Source: Exophiala sp. HKRS030
Taxonomy: Eukaryota; Ascomycota; Eurotiomycetes; Chaetothyriales; Herpotrichiellaceae
DNA length: 64,000 nt
Direction: 5' to 3'
NCBI GenBank assembly: GCA_023897205.1
Contig: JAHWDD010000003.1
Coordinates: 7,009,665-7,073,664 of the forward strand
The translations under genes and the position numbers were made by a program. Below, piece after piece: positions 52,244-62,032 of this stretch; the first letter of the stretch is position 1; every line of letters starts with the position of its first letter. Below the pieces are notes generated by a model. The model was not told the origin of the DNA. It made no database searches and was given only the letters and a program-made list of their open reading frames with translations.

Positions 52244-53758
52244 TCAAAGGGGGGCGTGGAGCCTTTTCTCGACAATCGCTTCCTTCATGAATGGACTTCT
52301 TTCTCGAAGCTTTCTGCCCCATATCAAGACACACACCGGTGCAAACGATAGTGCCAAGGCAAGGAAGCCCAACAGGCTGCTGGCCCATCGAAATCCCAGG
52401 TTGGCGTACATGGACTGAGCTGCCAGTGGCAGAAAGGCGGAGAAGAGGTTCTCACCAAATACGATGGCGGCCACGGCGCTCGCGGCATATCTGGCATAGG
52501 CATCCACGACGTAGTCTGCGATCGCTATAACAACGACGTCTATCCCGTACCCGACCATAGCCAGCCCGACGGCCGGAGCGATCCAGGGCAGGAATGAGTA
52601 ACTGGTCCAGGCATACACCATCATCCCACCGACGACCCCGACGAAACTTCCAAAAACACTGACGTACAGTCTCGCCTCGGGTATAGGTGTGCCGGGGACT
52701 TCGGTGTTTCGTGAAACAGAAGCAAAGTACAGTTTTGCCGAGATCAAAGCCCCAGTCCAGCCGATGCATTCGCCAACCACAATCGCGGCCTGCACGTAGC
52801 CGGCCTGAGACGGGGTCCAATCGTACAAGCCTCCAAAGACCTGCTCAACGGATTGCGTAAAGAGATACACCGTGCCGACCATGAACGCTGACCACAAAGT
52901 AAAAACAAACAAGACGGGTTCGGTGAAGAGCATCCACAGTGGTCGTTTCGTGCTCCGGGCCAGCTTCCTAAATATCGAATCATTGCTCACGTCGTCATGA
53001 GGGCTTCGGACCAATTTGCCGGCTTTGCGTAGCTTTTGCACCCTCTTCTGCAGAATGATGTTGCCCCGACTTTCCTTGAAGAAGAAGAAGTACATGGGGA
53101 ACAAAGCCGAGTACCAGATCAGCTGCATGTACGATATCCAACGCCACCCGAGGGTTTGGAAGATGACTGCCGAAATGACCGGTCCCATGCTGCTTCCTGC
53201 CAGGTAAAGAGTGACGAACATGCTTAAAGGGATGGTCCGGGCCCGGTCGCCCTCCCAGATGTTGCCGATCAACGCGCATGCCGTGTTGCCCAAGACGGCC
53301 ACGCAGCCACCGGAGAAGAATCGTGAGACGATCAAGGTGGCAAAGTTTTGTGCCACAGCTTGGGGGATGATGAAGCAGATGAAGACGATGTAGGTGATGA
53401 GGAACGCCGGCCGCACGCCAAAGTCCTCCATGAGTGGAAGAACGACCAGTCCGGATAACGCACCACCCAGCGCCCAGCTGGTAATGGGCCAGTATGAATT
53501 TGGAAAAGTCTCGTCGCTGACGTTGAATTCTTCGTTGATGGCGGCGTGAGCCACGGTGATCATGGTCCCGTTGAGGATGGTGGTGAAGGTGGCCATACAA
53601 CCGACGACGGTGATGATCCATTTTCTGGTCAACGACCATCGATATGGGTTTTCTGGGTCATTGTCGCCGTACCAGTCGATGAGTTCTGGTTCTTTGATGT
53701 CGTCATCCGGACGTCTGAGGTGGTGGTCATTGAGAGGGGGAGGGGGAGGAGCTGCCAT
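52244..53758 (-). CDS. MFS transporter, DHA1-type
   Basis: The 504-residue intronless protein has a Pro-rich N-terminus (MAAPPPPPLNDHH), then WYGDNDPENPYRWSLTRKW. That NPYNWS-like element precedes the first helix in fungal DHA1 transporters. About twelve hydrophobic helices follow. The motif-A region is GLVVLPLMEDFGVRPAF, and AGSSMGPVISAVIFQTLGWR corresponds to motif C. The central cytosolic loop is basic (QKRVQKLRKAGKLVR), and the last helix is followed by RKLRERSPF. The likely role is proton-coupled export of a small organic compound at the plasma membrane. The promoter side faces away from the FAD monooxygenase on the same strand. The ATG at 53758 is the first Met. Confidence 0.92.
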   Translation of the reverse strand: MAAPPPPPLNDHHLRRPDDDIKEPELIDWYGDNDPENPYRWSLTRKWIITVVGCMATFTTILNGTMITVAHAAINEEFNVSDETFPNSYWPITSWALGGALSGLVVLPLMEDFGVRPAFLITYIVFICFIIPQAVAQNFATLIVSRFFSGGCVAVLGNTACALIGNIWEGDRARTIPLSMFVTLYLAGSSMGPVISAVIFQTLGWRWISYMQLIWYSALFPMYFFFFKESRGNIILQKRVQKLRKAGKLVRSPHDDVSNDSIFRKLARSTKRPLWMLFTEPVLFVFTLWSAFMVGTVYLFTQSVEQVFGGLYDWTPSQAGYVQAAIVVGECIGWTGALISAKLYFASVSRNTEVPGTPIPEARLYVSVFGSFVGVVGGMMVYAWTSYSFLPWIAPAVGLAMVGYGIDVVVIAIADYVVDAYARYAASAVAAIVFGENLFSAFLPLAAQSMYANLGFRWASSLLGFLALALSFAPVCVLIWGRKLRERSPFMKEAIVEKRLHAPL

Positions 53759-54981
53759 TGACAGCTGTTTTGTCGTCCTCGGTCACTTGCGAGGAGAGAG
53801 ACCAAGGAATGTAAGGAATAAGTTAATCAGAACTCATGATAGCAAAAGGATTGTTTGCATCTCTGTCTGATCAGACTCAAGTCTTTCTTTTCTTAAATTT
53901 GCTTGTTCTCGTGGTAGACTGCTTCTTTTTTTGGCACCCCATAAGAGTGCAATGGTGAATGGACACGGTAGGGGGCGGTCCGGGCGGTCACCACTTAATA
54001 AATCATAGTTGTGTGGCCACTGAGAGATGACCAATTTGTGCCTGGAGATGGTCGGATTTGTTCGGACGGATTTTTCCTTTGAAGGGATTTTTTGTTACGC
54101 GCACAGTAGTAGATGGTCAATCAGGTGCTCGGATCCTCCCTCGGAAAATACAAGGTGATTTGGAGAATTTTCTTCATTTGATCGAAGTGACGACAAAGAC
54201 GTGGGAAGTGGCACTTGCTGTTGGTTACGGAGAATGGATGGAGTTGGAAGGGGAAAAAAATGGCCATTCTTTACCTAATGAGATCCATCATGCACTGGGC
54301 AGTAGGAAATTCCATTACTTAACCTTGAAATACGGCACAGCGCGAGCCGACACATCCAATGCCTTGGATACCTGGGTCACTGTACTGTATTATTGTAGGT
54401 GAAGGTGTTACTGTAACAAAATAAGAGCCTCATCTCCCTGACACTTTTAACCACTCACATGCCTCTCAATAATATATGCGATTCTCTTCTTAAGTATCAA
54501 ATAATTCCACTCAGCACGCTGTTTTAGAAGAGAGAAGAGTGGCCTCGCGCTGCTTTTACCTAAGAAATCAGGTGACCTGATTCGTTATCTTATCTAGCAT
54601 TCTGTTCAGCCTCGTCCTCAGCCTCGCAGCCTCCATCCTCAGCCTGATGTTCGCTCTCTCTTTCTCCTTTACATACTGTACAGCAGGCCAATACTCATCT
54701 TTTTTCGGTAGATCATGCATGACTCAATCATTTGTTCCAACCTAGTAGCCTGTGGTTGGCCATGTATCTGATCCGGCGGCATTCAGAATGATGTTTTCGG
54801 TTTGACCAGGCAATTTCATTCCGAAACGAACCATGCGACGTGTCACCCTGGTCATATTTATGGTCAGATTTATGCTGTGAAAAACAACATCTTTCATTCG
54901 GCCTGATCTAAGCATAGCCTCCAGCATCAGACCTCCATCTGGAAAGTCGGATGGATGCGAATGTTCGATAAGACACAATGT
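53759..54981. other. 1.2-kb intergenic region
   Basis: Upstream of the DHA1-type gene and downstream of the ACS-type gene. Two moderate open frames (54058-54402 plus, 54742-54978 minus) were read; neither has an ATG context, splice signals or family features that I accept. A TTACGGAGA element is at about 54225-54233. Confidence 0.5.
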
Positions 54982-56616
54982 CTAAATGATATATCTAAAC
55001 CGTGCCTCTGGTGGAAGACTCGACGCGGCAAGATCCTCGCCTTCACCTTCGCCGTCGACATGCTCCACCTTGCCATAGAGACGATCCCGTCGCTTGTTCT
55101 CTCTGTGAAGCAGAATGCTCAACGATGTACACAGGGCTGCCGAAAACAACGAGAAGGCAAAACCAGTCCACATGCCGCGGCGGTAGTATGGCTTTTCCGG
55201 GCCAGGAAATGAGTGGGTACCCAAGATTGTGCCGCATTGCCCTACGCACTGAATGATCCAGACTCCTCCAGCTCGCTTGGACTCGTTTTCATTGGTGTTG
55301 GCATTCCACACGAGCACGGTCGAGACCGTGACAAAACTAGTGACGATCAGGAAACAACTGACGTATCGGGCCGCGATTGAAGTGGTCAGCGCGAGGACCA
55401 GGTATCCAATGGCGGCGATGGTTGTGAAAAGCGCGGCGAAGGGTCCGCGGATCTTTAGTCTGTCCGAGAAGAAGGCGACGCCCACGATCAGAAAGAAGGA
55501 GAGCAGGTAAGGCGGTGCCGACAAGCCGTTGGACGTCAATTGGTCAAAGCTGCCAAAGTCGGAGATGATGGTGGGCAAGAATAATGGTAGCGACGCGAAA
55601 GAGACGTTTGTGCTAAAGTTGGACAATGCAAACATCCAGTCTTTTGGAGTGTCAGTGTTTCTGGTCAGGAAGTTTGCGGCATGGATTGGGGAGTAACAAA
55701 AAGAAAGGAAAAAAATTTACTGACTTCGATAGTCTGCAAAGGCCGCCATCAGACTCTGCCAATGTATCCCTCTCTTTCCCGGTTCTTGAGGCTGGGCCTG
55801 TGAGTCGTTGGCCAGATGAACGGCAATCTCCCGTTCTCGCGGAGTCAAGAACCTCGCTTCCCGGGGGGAATCAGGTAGGAAGAACCAACAAACGACGGCC
55901 AGCAGCGCCGTCGGGGCGCCCTCGATGATGAATAGAATCTTCCACGGCGCCACGAACGAATGAATATGGGATATGGCATACGCAAGCGCTCCGCTGTACG
56001 CGTTGGCCAGTGCCGCCCCGGACAAGAAAATACCAAACCGGAGACCCATGAGGCGACGAGGCCAGAAGAAGCTGAAGTACAATGGAATCCCTGGTCCGAA
56101 CATGGTCTCGGTGAGGCCTAGGAAAAATCGACACGCCATCAGGCCACTCCAGCTGGTACAGACGGCCTGCAAGGTACTGATGGTGCCCCATGCCAACACC
56201 ACGAAGGAGACCCATTGATGAGGCTTGAATAGTTTCCAGCCGACACTGGAGAACTGGAAGACGATATACGCGATATAAAACCTGTAGACGAGAGTCGGGC
56301 TGTCAGTCACGTCTGTAATAGTCGGCTGGAGGGAGGCTGAGTCAGGTAGGTTGGTTGATTAGATATATACTCACATGGTTCCAAGCCAATCATACTCGTC
56401 ACTCGTAAGGTCAAGGTCTTTGTACAAGCCGGCCAGTTTCGCATTTCCAAGGTTTCCTCGATCGAGAACTGAAAAGGTATAAAGAATGAAACAAAGCGGT
56501 AGGATGTGCCAGTCCAATTTGCGTATGACCGCCTTTGCTTCCTCTTCAGTGTACTCCAGTCTAGGGGGAGCGACCTCGACATTGGTCGGTTCGATTTTTG
56601 TTGTTGTGTCCTCCAT
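54982..56616 (-). CDS. MFS permease, anion:cation symporter (ACS/Dal5-like) type
   Basis: The model, in transcript order, joins 56616..56375, 56281..55721 and 55660..54982 and gives 493 residues. Introns are 93 and 60 bp (gtgagt...ctacag and gtaaat...gaccag). The first join gives WLGTMFYIAYIVFQF and the second gives DYRSQNTDTPKDWMFALSNF. The N-terminus has KAVIRKLDWHILPLCFILYT, then FSVLDRGNLGNAKLAGLYKD, the signature of the allantoate-permease branch. FFLGLTETMFGPGIPLYFS and ANAYSGALAYAI follow in the usual order. Members import organic anions such as allantoate, nicotinate, tartrate or other carboxylates. It lies next to the Zn2Cys6 regulator, cyclase and AtuA-like genes, so it may supply their substrate. 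The tail is acidic (GEGEGEDLAAS). Confidence 0.92.
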
Positions 56617-57413
56617 TGCGGGCGGCGGTGGGCAAACTGATGAGCGACACTTGATGTTGTGTGCTTCTCGAGCTTCTGTGGTGAGCCGAGAAGTTATGCA
56701 CCATCTTATATATAGTTCACCCTTCGCGATTTACACCCACACGTCGTAGTTCTGATCCATCACCTGTTGTCAGTTGGTTGAAATGAATTCTCCCCGCCCT
56801 CGGTATCGAATCCCCGGGAAATACTACCCCAGGCTAAGGGTGGGTCTTCGGCATGATAGCGAGGGTGTAGTACTGTAAAGTATACCCCGATGCCGAAATT
56901 TGACGACCCAGGGCTGGTGAATTGAAATTGCGCTAAAAGGATAGTCAGGAGGTTTGGGGGAAATTCATGCAGTATCCTGGTGATAGGTATCACGCACAAG
57001 GCTCCCTACCAGGTATGTATATATCACTGAAGTACCCCTCGAACCTGTCGTGTCATTTCTTAGTATCACCATGAGTTAAAATGATGACCGACAGAATCCA
57101 AATGAGCCCAGAGACATTCTCAAGAATCTTGAGAATGACGAGCACCGAGTCGCCAATAAGGATAGTAATAACGACCAAATTCATAGTTGCTCAGTCGTGT
57201 GCCTTTTGCAAATCAATCGCCTATAGCGAAGGGCAATTGGGGGGGCTCAAGCATGTATAGCTTCGTGCGTAATGCAGAAGTTAGTGTGCGTAATACATAT
57301 CGCCAGTATCCTTGGACCTTGTTGGGTATGCGAGAATCCCAAGACCTGAAGGGCCCTCATTTGACCGAGACGAATCCCCCAAGTCATTGTATGATGGTGA
57401 CGGAACTGAAGAA
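56617..57413. other. Intergenic region (promoter of the ACS-type permease)
   Basis: About 800 bases with a TATATATAG at 56708-56716, roughly 95 bases upstream of the permease start and possibly its TATA box. No gene recognised. Confidence 0.5.
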
Positions 57414-59687
57414 CTATCTTAGTTCAGTGTACCAACTGAGGCTCTCTGGAACAAATCCGCCGCCCACGTCCGGGGTTTGGATGTTCCATAGATCAAAAGC
57501 CTCCCCATCAAAGGGCCACTGCGGCACGACACCACTCAACATATCTGACTCCCACGCTCCAGGCGCATTCGGATTCGATTGACGCGCGAAAGCATTCTCA
57601 TGTGGTTGCGTCCAATGAGACACGGGCTGCTGGATTTGCGCAGAGCTAAGCAAATTGGAATGATCGGGACTTACACCGATATGCCCAAAAGAGATTGAAT
57701 GAGATCCGGCCCGAGTAGCAGAGGCAGTCAATGGCGTCCGAGGTGATAACGTCTGTTTTGAAAGACGCATCTTGATGATGTCAATACTTCTTCGGATCCC
57801 CGGAGTTTGCTTCACCTCCTCTTCGAGCATTGCTAGCGTCGTTGCGAGGCACTCAAGAGCCATTTGTGAGATTGTCGGATCCGGATGAATCGCTTGTTTA
57901 ACCTCAACGGTTGCCGCAGTATAGACACAGTACGAAAGCAAGTACGTCTGATTCTTGTTGCCGAACCATCGGCCGTACGCCTGGAAAATAGTGTTGACTG
58001 CTATGGCTTCTCTACTACACACGGCCGAGGCGTGCTCAAAAATGGCGCGATCTTTGTCTGACTGTGTGTTTTCCTTCAGAAAGTATGGTCGGTAGATCAG
58101 TATATGCATGGTATGGTACAGTATGTTCAAGCAACAGATATGAGGTGGTGTACACGCTGAATTGAGCATGTCTTCGTCAAGTTGAAGTTCGCGTGGCAGG
58201 TCTCGGTAAAATTTGCGTAGCTTCTCTTCGAAACGCCTCAGTCGGGAGAGATCAACATCCCGAGCCCGAGCACCAAAAATGTCTCTGAAAGCCTCGTTAA
58301 CTAGTGTTGCCAACTCGACGAAATGAGAAAAGGTCGTAGTATTGTAGCCCGGGACGGGGTTGTATGTCATTCCCTGTTCATGCAGATAAAATGGTTTCCA
58401 AACTTCTTCATCGTCAGAGTGATCCAGCAAACAATGAGATGGATATAGCATAGTGGGTAAAGATGGAGCCCGTCCTAGGCATAAGCTGATGGATTTGTCC
58501 CACACAAAAGCGGACAGGTATAGCCGTTTCTGGGTCTCAAAGTCGTCAGGTTCGGTGTTGGACATACGCAGACGGCGAGGCAGATGAAGGCCAAGGTCTT
58601 TGATCATTCGCATCGCCATGCCCGTATATAGCCACCCCTCGCTGCTCTTGCCCACCGCACATTGGCGGCCACCTAGGATGAGGAGACCTTGAATAGTTGG
58701 GATCGCTGGTCTGTCTTGCTTGAACTCGTCCACAAGAAGTAGCCTTGCTTTGTCAAGAAGTGGCTCGCCCTGCATCAACAGCAGGTGCCGCGAGTCAGTA
58801 GAAGGGATATGGCGAGACGCGTGGGCGTAAATGACATAGAGTAAGAAGCGAGAAAAATAAGGACCCTTCAGTACCATATCTCGGAAGAAGCCTGGATGGT
58901 CAGTTATTGTGTTTCACAAACACGACTGCTAAACTCACTTCGCCGATAAACACAATTATGTAGTGGTGCTTGCCATGTCCAGTAAATCTTAAGCAGGATC
59001 CTTGCGGTCTCTGCATCAATCAATTCTTCGTCCTTGATGTTGTCGTAAGCAATTTGTTCGAAATGGTTGTTAAAGCGGGCATTCGATGCCAGCCAGCGCC
59101 GATGATAATCCACCTGTGCGGCATCATCGTGACTTGCAGGAATATCATATTCGGCGTTAGAGTCGTGGTCTTCGACATGAAACCTCGAAGTCGAGTTATA
59201 TCTCTAGAGCAAGATCAGTATGAACATCATTGCATGACCGAGTACGACCTACCTCCTCCACCTCTTCTTCATCTGCCAATTCGTCATCGACGTTCAGAGT
59301 GGTTTGGGGGTGCCGCTCCCCGGACGACGACAGCTCGTCTAAGCCTGGAGCATCGGTTGGTGCGACAGCATGCTCAAGAGCGCTGTCCCTTTCCCTGTCT
59401 CCTTCTTGAACCGATGTTTGAGCCAGAAGGAGACGAAGGCCTTCCCGACATGGAATGGGCTCTAACGACAGCAAGCACCCCAAATCTTGCTCCAGCTGTC
59501 TCAACCGCTGTTCTGATCTACTCAGAGCATTCCTCAATCGAGTCACAGCCGAGTCCTGGATGCCATAGGTGCACTGCTCACCGGCGCGTACGCACTTGGC
59601 ACAACTCGGCTTGCCACCGTCGCAACGGACCTTTCTCCTGCGACAAAGCAAGCATGACTGACCATATTTCTTAGCATGAGGTGGCAT
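57414..59687 (-). CDS. Zn2Cys6 fungal transcription factor
   Basis: The model, in transcript order, joins 59687..59253, 59203..58939 and 58891..57414 and gives 725 residues; both introns are short (50 and 47 bp). The N-terminal zinc cluster is complete: Cys 12, 15, 22, 29, 32 and 39 in CX2CX6CX6CX2CX6C spacing, with the basic RRRKVR between. A short coiled-coil linker (LSRSEQRLRQLEQDL) follows, then an acidic stretch (LADEEEVEE). The fungal-specific middle homology region includes ILKIYWTWQAPLHN-type and YFSRFLLYVIYAHASRH segments, GGRQCAVGKSSEGWLYTGMA and MIKDLGLHLPRR, which contain the GxAxRMA-like core. It is a nuclear regulator. Divergent transcription from the cyclase gene, across 565 bases, suggests it controls that gene and its neighbours. 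The first ATG, at 59687, gives the normal short lead before the first Cys. Confidence 0.93.
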
Positions 59688-60252
59688 GGTTTGGGCGATT
59701 CGGGGTTTCTGGCGACTGATATGATGGTGAACAGCCGGAAGCCAATTCCGAATACGGCGAGGGAGCGTATCGCAAGGCTCGTCAATGGCCACGTTTCAGT
59801 AGCGCCAGCAATCAATTGACTAGCGACAGCTGTCGGGCTTCTCTGTGTGCAACGCATCAGGTCAACCAAATCAGCGGTTCGTGCAAAACTATTTCCCAAC
59901 TCCACGTTGGGCTTAGCGCGAGATTTGGGGAAGAGACTGTTCACAGACCGCGAGACTCAGGAATCCATCCAAGCGCATCCCCGGCAAACCTCTTACGGAG
60001 TCCCCAGATGGCAGACAAGACTTGTCCAAGTTCCCTCCGGGAATAATGCAGGGACAAGGGACGGGCAAGGGTCGTTTGCCTTAGCTCGACCCATGGCTGG
60101 TGCTGATCTCGGGGTCATACCGAACAACAGAAACAACCAACTCCACCTTGCCAATGACCAGTCACACTCCTCTCGTCTGATGAGAATATGGCTTAGGATT
60201 TATCTCCCATGCCGTGGACAGCCTCGTGGGAAATCTCTACACAGACCTCACG
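59688..60252. promoter_or_regulatory. Divergent promoter between regulator and cyclase
   Basis: The 565-base region contains an inverted repeat TTCCC-TCC-GGGAA at 60031-60043, with CGG-type half-sites (for example CCGGAAGCC near 59738 and CGGCGAGGG near 59756). Such half-sites are the usual targets of Zn2Cys6 proteins. A CTTACGGAG motif is at about 59992-60000. Binding by the neighbouring regulator is inference. Confidence 0.4.
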
Positions 60253-61337
60253 ATGAATTCCTCAATCAAAGAGCGTACTTTGACACCTCCATTTGAGCAA
60301 CCTGGAAAACGTCTACGGCCAAGCTTTGATGACCTTCCGCTGAGAGAGGGCGACCCAAAGGGTTCAGCATGGGGCTTATGGGGGGATGAAGATGAAATCG
60401 GCACACTGAATCTGATTACGCCAGAGGCAATCGCGCGGGCTACGCAAGAAGCGTGCAGGGGCGTCGTCGTACCTCTGAGTCTGCCCTTGGAAGAGCCAGT
60501 TCTTCCCATGAATCCGCGGAGAACTCCATGCTCGCACCGAATCAATGCCAAGGGATACGCCAACGACGATGAGATTCATCTCAACACTCAGAGCTCAAGC
60601 CACTGGGATGGATTGAGGCATTACCCCTACCAGATCGAGCAACAACGGAGATTTTATAACGGGGTCACCCAAGATGACATATCTGGACCGGAGAGTAACC
60701 CCAAAATTGGGATACAGAGTGAGTGAGTCCGGCGGTGCATGTGCTACTTCCAGACCAAAGCAGACCCAACCTAACTGAATTCACAGACCTCGCTCGTCGG
60801 GGCATCGTTGGGCGAGGAGTTTTGCTCGACTGGAGAGAATATGCAAAGCAGAAAGGAATCAAATATTCGCCCTTTGAGACCCACGCCATACCGCTCCAGG
60901 AGCTACTCGACGTGGCCCGGTCACAGAATGTCTCGTTCTGTCCTGGAGATGTACTACTGATCAGGACCGGCTGGACAGAAGAATATCGCAGATTGAGCGG
61001 CGAGGCCAAGTTACAACTCGCAACGAGGGAGGTGAGAAGTTTTGTGGGTGTCGAGGCAAGCGAAGAAATGTTCAGGTGGCACTGGGATTCCCAATTTGCC
61101 GCCGTGGCTAGCGACACAAACGCCTACGAGAGCTGGCCGCCGACCAAACCCTGGGGCGTTTCTTGTCATGAAGTGCTGCTCAGCGGATGGGGAATGCCCA
61201 TCGGTGAAGTCTGGGACCTGGAAAAGTTGTCTGGGACTTGTCGTGCCCTTGGGAAGTGGACGTTTCTGATCACAAGCTCGCCGCTGAATCTCAACGGAGG
61301 TGTGGCCAGCCCCAGCAATGCACTGGCCATCTTTTGA
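60253..61337 (+). CDS. Cyclase-family metal hydrolase (PF04199, kynurenine-formamidase-like)
   Basis: The model joins 60253..60718 and 60787..61337 and gives 338 residues. The 68-bp intron (gtgagt to ttcacag) joins KIGIQ to NLARRGIVGRGVLLDW. The motif SSSHWDGLRHY holds His 117, Asp 119 and His 123, the HxDxxxH-like metal site of the cyclase fold. Further features are GDEDEIGTLNLITPEAI at about 44-60, which is characteristic of fungal members, FCPGDVLLIRTGW, and the C-terminal SPLNLNGGVASPSNALAIF. The bacterial and animal relatives hydrolyse N-formylkynurenine or open cyclic amides and lactones. The fungal branch has no fixed substrate. Adjacent genes suggest a catabolic role. The start is the ATG at 60253; the frame reaches a GTG at 60214. 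Confidence 0.9.
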
Positions 61338-62032
61338 ACAGGGGTACGGCGTTTTCATACTTTCTGACTTTTTACTCTTACACCTCATCTTTTAGAGCCT
61401 TGTTCTATAGATTATTTTCATAGAGCACGAGTTTTGTATCTTGTATGAGAATCCGTGGCATGCTCACGATATGACAATGAGAACAGCGTTCCTCAGAATG
61501 ACGATAGATAGCTTCGGTGATGCCGTAACTGATCATCCGAGTGCGGGTACTCTGTATACAGCGTACCAATATCAAACTAGGGCGTTTAGGGGCTTGCGAA
61601 ATGTTCGCTGTGATGCCGAAGTTCACGAACCAGCCTTTTGAGAATCTCCAACCACAATTTCGGTGCCATAAACGACGCCGACCGCGTTCCTCGCTTGCAC
61701 ATACGGTAACGATACGTTGCATACTCGCGTCTTCGCCATCAACCCGAGAAAAGAGGAGTCTGGGTGTTTGCAAATGGCTCGCGAACCTGTGACATGGAGT
61801 TGCAGATTGATTGTCATCCAACCACCAGATACTTACAGTGCCTGTGCCACAGTTCCAGAACAATGCTGTCCCTTCTCCGAAATATGCAGTATAAGAGGAA
61901 CCCTACATAAGTACTTATTCAAGGTAAGTGAAGATATAGTCGGGTTTCTGCGGTGCGAAAAGGATTCAGCAACACATCACCACCACCACTATCACAACAA
62001 CCACAAGGATCTTTCACGTCTTCACCACCGCA
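61338..62032. other. Intergenic region (promoter of the AtuA-like gene)
   Basis: About 700 bases. A CACCACCACTATCAC-type repeat with an ACAACAACCACAA segment (about 61979-62007) lies just upstream of the AtuA-like ATG and is probably 5' UTR. No gene recognised. Confidence 0.5.

Noticed and set aside
52995..53639. His/Arg-rich 214-codon minus-strand frame
   Set aside because: It is a shifted frame of the DHA1-type transporter on the same strand, with no features of its own.
54058..54402. 114-codon plus-strand frame
   Set aside because: It starts from a TTG and has no recognisable domain or splice signals.
54742..54978. 78-codon minus-strand frame just after the ACS-type permease
   Set aside because: It begins three bases before the permease stop region and lies in its likely 3' UTR. 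No family features were seen.
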